Assembly (NCBI RefSeq): GCF_003201955.1
Contig: NZ_QJJM01000003.1
Coordinates: 172,538-236,537, forward strand
DNA length: 64,000 nucleotides
Source of the DNA: Blastomonas natatoria
GTDB taxonomy: Bacteria > Pseudomonadota > Alphaproteobacteria > Sphingomonadales > Sphingomonadaceae
Reading direction: 5' to 3'
Position numbers and translations under genes: made by a program. The first letter of the stretch is position 1, and each line of letters opens with the position of its first letter. Under the pieces are notes generated by a model. That model saw only the letters and a list, made by a program, of their open reading frames with translations, was not told the origin of the DNA and did no database searches. Shown here in pieces: positions 15,864 to 22,570 of the stretch.

Positions 15864-16589
15864 ATGCAGCATCTTCCCATCGAGACGATCACCTACGGCC
15901 GCAAGCCCGCTGCCGTGCCGCCCGGCAAATTGATCGAGGCGCATCTGCCGCTGGTCCGCAAGCTCGCCTGGCACGTGCGCGGCATGGCGCCCGGCGTGAT
16001 AGAGATCGAGGACCTGGTCCAGATCGGCATGGTCGCGCTGGTCGAGGCGGCAAACCATTACGAGGACCGTGGCCATGGCTTTGCCACCTATGCCAGCATG
16101 CGCATACGCGGCGCGCTGATCGATCATCTGCGCGCGAACAGCAACATGTGCCGATCCGCGATGGATTTCCGCAAGCAGCTGCGCCGGGCGAGCGAGAAGC
16201 TGGTGCGCGAGCTGGGCCGCAACCCGACCGAGCAGGAGCTGGCCGCCGCGATGGGCATGGATGCGGCCGATTTCCGCATGCGTTCCGATGCGGCGCAGGA
16301 CGTGAAGTTCGAATCGATGGACGAGGTCTATTCCGAACATTCGATGTGGTTTGCCGACAGCGAGGAATCGGTCGAGAACCGCCTGGAAGCGGACAATCTC
16401 AAGAAGCTGCTCAACGCCAGCATCGGCACGTTGAAGGAGCGCGAGCAGCTGATCCTGCAGCTGCATTATATCGAGGAAATGAACCTCGACGAAATCGGTC
16501 TGGTGCTGGGCATTACCGCCGCACGTGTATGCCAGATCAAGAAATCGGCGCTGGAAACGCTGCGCAAGCGGTTGGCCAGTTCCCGCTGA
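15864..16589 (+). CDS. fliA: Flagellar sigma factor FliA (sigma-28)
   Basis: 241 residues. FliA directs RNA polymerase to late flagellar promoters. Region 2 (LVRKLAWHVRGMAPGVIEIEDLVQIGMVALVEAANHYED, then FATYASMRIRGALIDHLR), region 3 (ASEKLVRELGRNPTEQELAAAMGM) and region 4 (LKEREQLILQLHYIEEMNLDEIGLVLGITAARVCQIKKSAL) are all intact. The upstream region has no strong ribosome site. It is the last gene of a sigma-54 operon, which links the two sigma factors in a cascade. Seven sites in the window fit its promoters. Confidence 0.96.
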   Translation: MQHLPIETITYGRKPAAVPPGKLIEAHLPLVRKLAWHVRGMAPGVIEIEDLVQIGMVALVEAANHYEDRGHGFATYASMRIRGALIDHLRANSNMCRSAMDFRKQLRRASEKLVRELGRNPTEQELAAAMGMDAADFRMRSDAAQDVKFESMDEVYSEHSMWFADSEESVENRLEADNLKKLLNASIGTLKEREQLILQLHYIEEMNLDEIGLVLGITAARVCQIKKSALETLRKRLASSR

Positions 16590-16599
16590 TCCTGGCTTT

Positions 16600-16626
16600 G
16601 CCCTCGCCCGGTGAAGGGGAGAGGGC
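16600..16626. repeat. REP-like hairpin downstream of fliA
   Basis: GCCCTCGCCC and GGGGAGAGGGC pair around GGTGAA. Similar extragenic elements are common in sphingomonad genomes (general knowledge); only this copy of this exact type was noticed here. Confidence 0.55.
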
Positions 16627-16647
16627 GATCTGACGGCCGACACGAAA

Positions 16648-16678
16648 AACCCCCTTCCCGCCATGCGGAAAGGGGGTT
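16648..16678. terminator. Bidirectional terminator between fliA and flagellin gene 1
   Basis: AACCCCCTT and AAGGGGGTT form a 9-bp perfect stem around 13 bases, flanked by A- and T-containing ends. It lies between two convergent genes and can serve both. Confidence 0.75.
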
Positions 16679-16766
16679 GATCGAATATCAGCTCAGGCCA
16701 TTGAGTTGTCGGTAACGGCCGTTGCGTCAGCCATTACGGCTGAACCGGATATCGGTTCCTGATCAT

Positions 16767-17615
16767 TTAACGGATCAGGCTCAAGACGCCTTGCTGGCTC
16801 TGGTTGGCCTGGGCGAGCATCGCGGTGGATGCCTGGCTCAGGATCTGCGAGCGCGCAAGATTGGTCGATTCCTCCGAGAAGTTGGCGTCCTGGATACGGG
16901 AGCGCGCTTCCGAAAGGTTGGTCGAACGGTTGACCAGGCTGGAGACGGTAGCTTGCAGACGGTTCTGGCTGGCACCGAGATTTGCCTGAGCAGTGGTCAG
17001 GATGCCAAGCGCATTGTCCAGGGCAGTAAGCGCATTGCTCGCTGCAGTGGCATCGTCGATGTCGAGAAGGGTAGGCGTTGCGCTAACCGCCAGGCCCAGG
17101 CCGACCGTGGTGACGTTCGCGGTTGCGACCTCGACGGTTTCACCGGAGCCGACACCGGTCTGGATGGCAATGGTCGGTGCTGGCGTCGGGGTCTGCGGCA
17201 CGTTGAGCAGCGAGACACCGTTGAACGTGGTACGCGACGCGACATCATTGACCTGCCCCATCAGCGCGGTGACTTCCGCCTGCAGGTTGGTACGGTCGCT
17301 CGATCCCAGCGTGCCCGACGCCGACTGAACGGCCAGTTCGCGCATGCGCTGCACCATGTTGACGATTTCGTTCATGCCGCCTTCGGCGGTCTGAACCAGC
17401 GAGATCCCGTCATTCGCATTGCGGACGGCCTGGTTGAGGCCGCGGATCTGCGAGGTCATGCGGGTGGCAATCGCATTGCCAGCGGCATCATCGGCCGCCG
17501 AGTTGATGCGCTTGCCGGTAGACAGGCGGTCAATGGACTTCGACAGGCTTGCCTGAGCCGTAGTCGAAGCGTTTGCAGCCCGTAGGGCTGAAACGTTCGT
17601 TCCAATAACGGTCAT
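16767..17615 (-). CDS. fliC: Flagellin 1
   Basis: 282 residues. The N-terminal coiled coil ([39 protein letters not shown]) and C-terminal coiled coil ([38 protein letters not shown]) are the conserved D0/D1 export and polymerisation regions. The middle, about residues 120-215, is short and lacks large D2/D3 domains. It is the longest of four tandem paralogues and last in the array. The ATG has AAAGGAACC upstream. It has its own sigma-28 promoter at 17677-17704. Confidence 0.97.
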   Translation of the reverse strand: MTVIGTNVSALRAANASTTAQASLSKSIDRLSTGKRINSAADDAAGNAIATRMTSQIRGLNQAVRNANDGISLVQTAEGGMNEIVNMVQRMRELAVQSASGTLGSSDRTNLQAEVTALMGQVNDVASRTTFNGVSLLNVPQTPTPAPTIAIQTGVGSGETVEVATANVTTVGLGLAVSATPTLLDIDDATAASNALTALDNALGILTTAQANLGASQNRLQATVSSLVNRSTNLSEARSRIQDANFSEESTNLARSQILSQASTAMLAQANQSQQGVLSLIR

Positions 17616-17642
17616 GGTTGGTTCCTTTCACTTCTTCCCTTC

Positions 17643-17667
17643 GATCATCCCTCTTCCAAGGACGATC
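17643..17667 (-). promoter_or_regulatory. 5'-end stem-loop in the flagellin 1 leader
   Basis: On the mRNA strand GATCGTCC pairs with GGATGATC (8 pairs, one G-U) around a 9-base loop. It lies just after the predicted sigma-28 start near 17669. A stem-loop in the same position precedes all four flagellins although the sequences differ. Confidence 0.55.
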
Positions 17668-17676
17668 TCGAGAACG

Positions 17677-17704
17677 TTGACGGGCGGGCTGACGGGCGAT
17701 TAAG
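17677..17704 (-). promoter_or_regulatory. Sigma-28 promoter of flagellin 1
   Basis: CTTAA, 15 bases, CCCGTCAA on the minus strand. The start would be near 17669, about 55 bases before the ATG. Confidence 0.8.
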
Positions 17705-17711
17705 CGAAAAC

Positions 17712-17747
17712 CGTCAAATTTCTGGCGAGAGCGTCATTTTGTTGACG
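17712..17747 (-). promoter_or_regulatory. Tandem flagellin operators upstream of flagellin 1
   Basis: CGTCA-N6-TGACG (a perfect half-site palindrome) is at 17732-17747, starting 28 bp from the end of the -35 element. A weaker CGTCA-N6-TGGCG copy at 17712-17727 starts 8 bp from it, so the two are 20 bp apart. Confidence 0.6.
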
Positions 17748-17774
17748 GCCCCAGCGTCAGCCCGCCTTCATTCC

Positions 17775-18593
17775 TTACCGGATGAGGCTCAGCACACCCT
17801 GCTGGCTCTGGTTCGCCTGGGCGAGCATCGCGGTCGATGCCTGGCTCAGGATCTGCGAGCGAGCGAGGTTGGTCGACTCTTCCGAGAAATTGGCGTCCTG
17901 AATGCGCGAGCGCGCTTCCGACAGGTTGGTCGCACGATTGACCAGGCTGGAGACGGTGGCCTGCAGACGGTTCTGGCTGGCACCGAGATTCGCCTGATTG
18001 GTGGTCAGCGTTCCAAGTGCGGTATCCAGAGTGGTCAACGCAGTGCTGGCCGTGGATGCATCCGCGATGGAGAGTGAGCCAAGGCCAAGGCCAGTAGCGG
18101 TCACGTTGAATGTCTGGACATCAACCGTTTCGCTTGCCGCCGTGCCGGTCTGGATGGCGATCGGCGTCGGAGTTGCAACGTTCAACAGGCTCACGCCATT
18201 GAACGTGGTACGGTCAGCCACATTGGTAATCTGGGTTGTCAGTGCGGTGACTTCCGCTTGCAGATTGGTACGATCATTGGTGCCGAGCGTGCCCGAGGCC
18301 GATTGCACGGCCAGCTCGCGAATGCGCTGCACCATGTTGACGATTTCGTTGAGGCCGCCTTCAGCGGTCTGCACCAGCGAGATACCGTCATTGGCATTGC
18401 GGGTGGCCTGGTTGAGACCGCGGATCTGCGAGGTCATGCGGGTAGCGATGGCATTGCCGGCCGCGTCGTCTGCTGCCGAGTTGATGCGCTTGCCGGTCGA
18501 CAGGCGGTCGATCGACTTCGACAGGCTCATCTGGGCCGTGGTCGAGGCGTTGGCCGCCCGAAGCGCGGAAACGTTGGTTCCGATAACAGTCAT
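17775..18593 (-). CDS. fliC: Flagellin 2
   Basis: 272 residues, with the same terminal coiled coils as flagellin 1 and a central region rich in Thr/Ala ([22 protein letters not shown]). It differs from its paralogues mainly in residues about 130-200. It has an independent sigma-28 promoter, a paired operator set and a strong 5' hairpin. ATG preceded by GAAAGGATG-type ribosome site. Confidence 0.97.
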   Translation of the reverse strand: MTVIGTNVSALRAANASTTAQMSLSKSIDRLSTGKRINSAADDAAGNAIATRMTSQIRGLNQATRNANDGISLVQTAEGGLNEIVNMVQRIRELAVQSASGTLGTNDRTNLQAEVTALTTQITNVADRTTFNGVSLLNVATPTPIAIQTGTAASETVDVQTFNVTATGLGLGSLSIADASTASTALTTLDTALGTLTTNQANLGASQNRLQATVSSLVNRATNLSEARSRIQDANFSEESTNLARSQILSQASTAMLAQANQSQQGVLSLIR

Positions 18594-18620
18594 TTGTACA
18601 TCCTTTCACTTCTTCCCTGT

Positions 18621-18643
18621 GGCCACCCCGCAAAGGGGTGGCC
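18621..18643 (-). promoter_or_regulatory. 5'-end stem-loop in the flagellin 2 leader
   Basis: GGCCACCCC and GGGGTGGCC form a perfect 9-bp stem with a GCAAA-type 5-base loop, starting within a few bases of the predicted transcription start (near 18646). A U-run does not follow on the mRNA, so it does not look like a terminator. Confidence 0.65.
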
Positions 18644-18652
18644 TCAAGCTTG

Positions 18653-18680
18653 TTGACGGTCGGGCTGACGGTGGATTAAG
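18653..18680 (-). promoter_or_regulatory. Sigma-28 promoter of flagellin 2
   Basis: CTTAA, 15 bases, ACCGTCAA on the minus strand. Confidence 0.8.
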
Positions 18681-18687
18681 CAAAAAG

Positions 18688-18723
18688 CGTCAAAATAATG
18701 TCGGACCCGTCAGGTAATTGACG
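18688..18723 (-). promoter_or_regulatory. Tandem flagellin operators upstream of flagellin 2
   Basis: CGTCA-N6-TGACG at 18708-18723 starts 28 bp from the -35 element; CGTCA-N6-TGTCG at 18688-18703 starts 8 bp from it. Both distances equal those at flagellin 1. Confidence 0.6.
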
Positions 18724-18751
18724 GTCGCTTCGTCGACCTAGCCCCCGGCGC

Positions 18752-19567
18752 TTATCGGATGAGGCTCAGCACACCCTGCTGGCTCTGGTTGGCCTGGGCG
18801 AGCATTGCCGTCGACGCCTGGCTCAGGATCTGCGAGCGAGCAAGGTTGGTCGATTCTTCCGAGAAGTTGGCGTCCTGAATGCGCGAGCGCGCTTCGGACA
18901 GGTTGGTCGCACGGTTGACCAGGCTCGATACGGTTGCCTGCAGGCGGTTTTGGCTGGCACCGAGGTTCGCCTGTGCGGTGGTCAGCGTACCGAGTGCGGT
19001 ATCGAGCAGACCCAACGCGGTGCCTGCACCAGCGGCGGTATCGATATTGACTGCGGCAATCGTGAGGCCGGCTGCCGTTACGTTCGAGGTCGGGACTTCA
19101 ACGGTCTCGCCCGAATTGGTGCCTGTCTGGATAGCGATCGGCGGGGTCGCAACGTTCAGCAGGGCAACACCGTTGAAGGTCGTGCGGTTTGCTACGTCGT
19201 TAACCTGACCGATCAGGGCGCTGACTTCCGCCTGCAAGTTGGTACGGTCGCTCGATCCTAGCGTGCCCGAAGCCGACTGAACGGCCAGTTCGCGCATACG
19301 CTGCACCATGTTGACGATTTCGTTCATGCCGCCTTCGGCGGTCTGAACCAGCGAGATCCCGTCATTCGCGTTGCGAACGGCCTGGTTCAGGCCACGGATC
19401 TGCGAGGTCATGCGGGTGGCAATGGCATTGCCAGCGGCATCGTCGGCAGCGGAGTTGATCCGCTTGCCGGTGGAAAGGCGGTCGATCGACTTCGACAGGC
19501 TCATCTGGGCCGAGGTCGAAGCATTGGCAGCGCGAAGCGCCGATACATTGGTTCCGATAACAGTCAT
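18752..19567 (-). CDS. fliC: Flagellin 3
   Basis: 271 residues, closest in the array to flagellins 1 and 2 at both ends ([33 protein letters not shown]). The middle has [23 protein letters not shown], a segment shared with flagellin 4. Independent sigma-28 promoter at 19621-19648. Confidence 0.97.
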   Translation of the reverse strand: MTVIGTNVSALRAANASTSAQMSLSKSIDRLSTGKRINSAADDAAGNAIATRMTSQIRGLNQAVRNANDGISLVQTAEGGMNEIVNMVQRMRELAVQSASGTLGSSDRTNLQAEVSALIGQVNDVANRTTFNGVALLNVATPPIAIQTGTNSGETVEVPTSNVTAAGLTIAAVNIDTAAGAGTALGLLDTALGTLTTAQANLGASQNRLQATVSSLVNRATNLSEARSRIQDANFSEESTNLARSQILSQASTAMLAQANQSQQGVLSLIR

Positions 19568-19584
19568 CTCATATTCCTTTCGAT

Positions 19585-19610
19585 GGTCGCTCGGTCCCTC
19601 CTAAGCGGCC
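19585..19610 (-). promoter_or_regulatory. 5'-end stem-loop in the flagellin 3 leader
   Basis: On the mRNA GGCCGCT faces AGCGACC: seven positions with one C-A mismatch around a 12-base loop, just after the predicted start near 19614. Confidence 0.4.
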
Positions 19611-19620
19611 TCGAATGGAA

Positions 19621-19648
19621 TTAACGGCGGTGAATGACGGGCTTTAAG
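19621..19648 (-). promoter_or_regulatory. Sigma-28 promoter of flagellin 3
   Basis: CTTAA, 15 bases, GCCGTTAA on the minus strand, a full match to the shared consensus. Confidence 0.85.
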
Positions 19649-19675
19649 TCAAAATCTGACCAGAGTTTTGACGCC

Positions 19676-19691
19676 CGTCATTTTCCCGACG
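19676..19691 (-). promoter_or_regulatory. Flagellin operator upstream of flagellin 3
   Basis: CGTCA-N6-CGACG starting 28 bp from the end of the -35 element, as at the other three genes. A shorter GTCA-N5-TGAC palindrome abuts the -35 at 19648-19660. Confidence 0.55.
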
Positions 19692-19718
19692 ATGCTGTTA
19701 TCAGTTTCACTTCCGGAT

Positions 19719-20552
19719 TTAGCCCCGGATCAGGCTGAGCACGCCCTGCTGGCTCTGGTTGGCCTGGGCCAGCATCGCGGTCGATGCCTGGCTCAGGATC
19801 TGGGCCTTGGCGAGGTTGGTCGATTCCTCGGAGAAGTTGGCGTCCTGAATGCGCGAGCGGGCTTCCGACAGGTTGGTCGCGCGGTTGATCAGGCTCGACA
19901 CGGTGGCCTGCAGGCGGTTCTGGTTGGCGCCAAGCCGGGCCTGCAGCGTGGTGATGTTGTTGAGCGCGGTGTCCAGCAGACCCAGGGCGGTGCCGGCGCC
20001 AGCAGCGGTGCCGATATCGACGGTGGCGATGCCAAGGCCGGTCGGGGTGACGTTGGCGGTCGCGATTTCCACGATTTCGCCCGAACCCACGCCGGTCTGG
20101 ATCGAAATGGTCGGTGCGGGTGCCGGCGTCTGCGGTACATCGAGCAGCTGGACGCCGTTGAAGGTCGTCTTGGTCGCGACTTCGTCGACCTGAAGGCGCA
20201 GCGCGGCAACTTCCGCCTGCAGGTTGGTGCGGTCCTGGTCGCTCAGCGTGCCCGAAGCCGACTGCACGGCCAGTTCACGCATACGCTGTACCATGTTGAT
20301 GATCTCGTTCATGCCGCCTTCTGCGGTCTGCACCAGCGAGATCCCGTCATTCGCGTTGCGGACGGCCTGGTTGAGACCGCGGATCAGCGAGGTCATGCGG
20401 GTGGCAATCGCGTTGCCGGCGGCATCGTCAGCAGCCGAATTGATGCGCTTGCCGGTCGAAAGGCGGTCGATCGCCTTCGACAGCATGGACTGGGCGGCGG
20501 TCGAAGCGTTTGCGGCTCGGATAGCCGGGACGTTGGTTCCAATAACAGTCAT
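19719..20552 (-). CDS. fliC: Flagellin 4 (divergent paralogue)
   Basis: 277 residues from the ATG at 20552; an upstream ATG at 20594 would add 14 unrelated residues. Terminal domains are conserved but this copy differs most: [25 protein letters not shown] near the start, [21 protein letters not shown] in place of the shared middle, [11 protein letters not shown] and LAKAQILSQ near the end. It is nearest the regulatory gene and may be a specialised (for example hook-proximal) flagellin. That role is inference. Confidence 0.96.
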   Translation of the reverse strand: MTVIGTNVPAIRAANASTAAQSMLSKAIDRLSTGKRINSAADDAAGNAIATRMTSLIRGLNQAVRNANDGISLVQTAEGGMNEIINMVQRMRELAVQSASGTLSDQDRTNLQAEVAALRLQVDEVATKTTFNGVQLLDVPQTPAPAPTISIQTGVGSGEIVEIATANVTPTGLGIATVDIGTAAGAGTALGLLDTALNNITTLQARLGANQNRLQATVSSLINRATNLSEARSRIQDANFSEESTNLAKAQILSQASTAMLAQANQSQQGVLSLIRG

Positions 20553-20584
20553 CAGTCTTTCCTTTGCTACGTCAGGTAAGCAGT

Positions 20585-20608
20585 CCGCTGGCATCGGTCG
20601 GTCAGCGG
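20585..20608 (-). promoter_or_regulatory. 5'-end stem-loop in the flagellin 4 leader
   Basis: CCGCTG pairs with CAGCGG (6 perfect pairs) around a 12-base loop, starting about 5 bases after the predicted transcription start near 20613. Confidence 0.5.
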
Positions 20609-20619
20609 CCTCGACATGG

Positions 20620-20647
20620 TTAACGGCGCAGTTGGGAAGCGATTAAG
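20620..20647 (-). promoter_or_regulatory. Sigma-28 promoter of flagellin 4
   Basis: CTTAA, 15 bases, GCCGTTAA on the minus strand. Confidence 0.85.
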
Positions 20648-20674
20648 AAGTTTTCACACACCTTTCGAGTTGGT

Positions 20675-20742
20675 TGTCATTTCGCCGACAGGCGTCAATT
20701 TTCCGACGCTTCGGCACGGCAAAACCCGTCAAATTTTTGGCG
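20675..20742 (-). promoter_or_regulatory. Flagellin operators upstream of flagellin 4
   Basis: TGTCA-N6-CGACA at 20675-20690 starts 28 bp from the -35 element. Further copies follow at 20693-20708 (CGTCA-N6-CGACG) and 20727-20742 (CGTCA-N6-TGGCG). The last ones approach the divergent activator gene's sigma-54 promoter. Confidence 0.55.
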
Positions 20743-20779
20743 GTGACGGCGGGCCTTATATATATAGGGGGGTGTAAGC

Positions 20780-20793
20780 GGCCATTTTCTGCC
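20780..20793. promoter_or_regulatory. Putative FlbD-type site before the activator gene
   Basis: GGCCATTTTCTGCC, one base different from the two sites before flgB. It ends 11 bases before the sigma-54 promoter, too close for normal enhancer action by looping, so self-repression is a reasonable guess. Confidence 0.5.
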
Positions 20794-20804
20794 GTTTTCC
20801 CGAT

Positions 20805-20821
20805 TTGGCACGGCGATTGCT
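20805..20821 (+). promoter_or_regulatory. Sigma-54 promoter of the activator-fliE operon
   Basis: TTGGCACGGCGATTGCT: TGGCAC, 5 bases, TTGCT, a full consensus match, 68 bases before the activator ATG. Confidence 0.88.
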
Positions 20822-20889
20822 TTGTCTGGATGAGCGGGGGCTCGCTTTAACGGCTGCCCCGGCGATCCATTAAGTCGGGGGACTGAAAA

Positions 20890-22200
20890 ATGATCGAATG
20901 CACAATCAGCGAGGCGGTTCGTGAAAATCTGCCCATGCTGGAAAGCTGGCTCGCATCGGCCTGGATCAAGCCGGTTGCAGCAGGTGCCGCCGCCCAAAGC
21001 CCCAAGGTGCTGATGGCCGCAGAGATCGCATCGGCCAGCCATCGTGACATTCTCGTCGACTTCCGCGACGGCGCACCGTCGCTCGTCCGCGCCGCCAATG
21101 GCCTGCCTGCCCGCATCGCCTTCGGCTTTGAAGATATGGCGCTGGGCCTGGCTCTGGTGGCGGAACTGCTGCGCGCCGGACGCGGCCCCGCCGTCGGCGA
21201 ACCCGCGATGGCCAAGCTGATGGGCTATGCAGCCCGCATCGCCCGCAGCGAGGCGGCCGTGCTGATCCAGGGTGAAACCGGCACCGGCAAGGAAGGCATG
21301 GCCCGTCTGGTGCATGATGAAAGTCCGCGCGCCAAGGGACCGTTCATCGCGGTCAACTGCGCCGCCTTGCCCGAAACCATGGTCGAGGCCATCCTGTTCG
21401 GCCACAAGAAGGGCGCCTTTACCGGCGCATCGGCCGATGGCGAAGGCCTGTTCCGCGCTGCGGACGGCGGCACGCTGTTCCTCGACGAGATCACCGAGCT
21501 GCCGCTGGCGCTCCAGGCCAAGCTGCTGCGCGCGCTGCAGGAAGGCGAAGTCCTGCCCGTCGGCGAAACCCGCGCGGTCAAGGTCGATGTCCGCATCGTC
21601 ACTGCCGCGAACCGCGATGCCGCAGCCCTGGTCGCTGCCGGCGAGTTCCGCGAAGACTTGTACTGGCGCCTCAACGTGATGCCGATCGCACTCCCCCGCC
21701 TTGCCGATCGCCGTCAGGATGTCCGCGCCATCGCGGCTGCCATGCTGCTGCGCATGCAGAATGCAGGCGACGACTTTGCCTGGCTGAGCGCCGGTGCCCT
21801 TGAAACGCTACAGGCGCATAGCTGGCCGGGCAATGCCCGCGAGCTGGGCAATGTGCTGCAGCGTGCGCTGGTGCTGCGCGAGGGCGATTGCATCGAGGCC
21901 GAGGATCTGGGTCTCGCCCCGGTTCGCGCCTTTGCTGCCGCGCCCGTCCAGCCGGTCGAAGCCCCGCAGCCCGTGATCAGCAGCCCCCGCGCCGATCCCG
22001 TGCCTGCTGCAGGGTCGGTCCGACTGATGCGCGGCAGCGATCTGCACAGCCTGTCGCGCGCGGTCGAGCATGACGCGATCCAGCGCGCGCTTGACGAGAA
22101 TGGCGGCAACCGCCGCGAAACCGCCAAGATGCTCGGCATCTCGGAACGCACCCTGCGCTACCGCCTCGCCAATATGCGCGAGCTGGCCGCAGCCGCCTGA
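20890..22200 (+). CDS. FlbD-type sigma-54-dependent flagellar activator without receiver domain
   Basis: 436 residues. The central AAA+ domain is complete: Walker A GETGTGKE (128-135), the sigma-54-contact loop GAFTGA (175-180), Walker B GGTLFLDEI (193-201) and WPGNARELGN (312-321). A Fis-type helix-turn-helix (GNRRETAKMLGISERTLRYRL, about 406-426) closes the protein. The first 100 residues are not a phosphoacceptor receiver domain: no Asp-Asp-Asp-Lys pattern is seen. Control therefore probably comes through a partner protein, as FliX does for Caulobacter FlbD, or by abundance. It heads the fliE-flhB operon and has a sigma-54 promoter itself. Confidence 0.88.
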   Translation: MIECTISEAVRENLPMLESWLASAWIKPVAAGAAAQSPKVLMAAEIASASHRDILVDFRDGAPSLVRAANGLPARIAFGFEDMALGLALVAELLRAGRGPAVGEPAMAKLMGYAARIARSEAAVLIQGETGTGKEGMARLVHDESPRAKGPFIAVNCAALPETMVEAILFGHKKGAFTGASADGEGLFRAADGGTLFLDEITELPLALQAKLLRALQEGEVLPVGETRAVKVDVRIVTAANRDAAALVAAGEFREDLYWRLNVMPIALPRLADRRQDVRAIAAAMLLRMQNAGDDFAWLSAGALETLQAHSWPGNARELGNVLQRALVLREGDCIEAEDLGLAPVRAFAAAPVQPVEAPQPVISSPRADPVPAAGSVRLMRGSDLHSLSRAVEHDAIQRALDENGGNRRETAKMLGISERTLRYRLANMRELAAAA

Positions 22201-22222
22201 TTGATAACGGGAAGCAACACGC

Positions 22223-22567
22223 ATGAGCACCAATATCAGCAGTTCCATCATGGCCGCGCGCAACGCCATTCTCCAGCAGAACAGCGCGCTCCAGCAGATC
22301 AGCAAGAAATCGCCGATGCTGGGCACAGAGCCGACCGAGACGAATTCGGACGGCTTTTCGGGCACGCTCAAGACTGCGCTCGATCAGGTCAATCAGGTGC
22401 AGCATGTCTCTTCGCAGGCCGCAACCGCCTATGAAATGGGCCAGACCACCGACATCGCAGCGGTGATGATGGCCAAGCAGAAGGCGTCGATCGGTTTCGA
22501 AGCGACGCTGCAGGTCCGTAACAAATTGCTGTCCGCCTATCAGGACATCATGAACATGCCGGTGTAA
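22223..22567 (+). CDS. fliE: MS-ring/rod junction protein FliE
   Basis: 114 residues, normal length. FliE joins the MS-ring to the rod. The C-terminal half (FSGTLKTALDQVNQVQHVSSQAATAYEMGQTTDIAAVMMAKQKASIGFEATLQVRNKLLSAYQDIMNMPV) is the typical pattern. It follows the activator gene by 22 bp and precedes fliF by 3 bp. Confidence 0.95.
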   Translation: MSTNISSSIMAARNAILQQNSALQQISKKSPMLGTEPTETNSDGFSGTLKTALDQVNQVQHVSSQAATAYEMGQTTDIAAVMMAKQKASIGFEATLQVRNKLLSAYQDIMNMPV

Positions 22568-22570
22568 TCC

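Noticed and set aside
20616..20623. TTAACCAT (minus strand), a CtrA-like half site
   Set aside because: It falls in the flagellin 4 -10 region, which itself reads GCCGTTAA, and no second TTAA lies 7 bases away.
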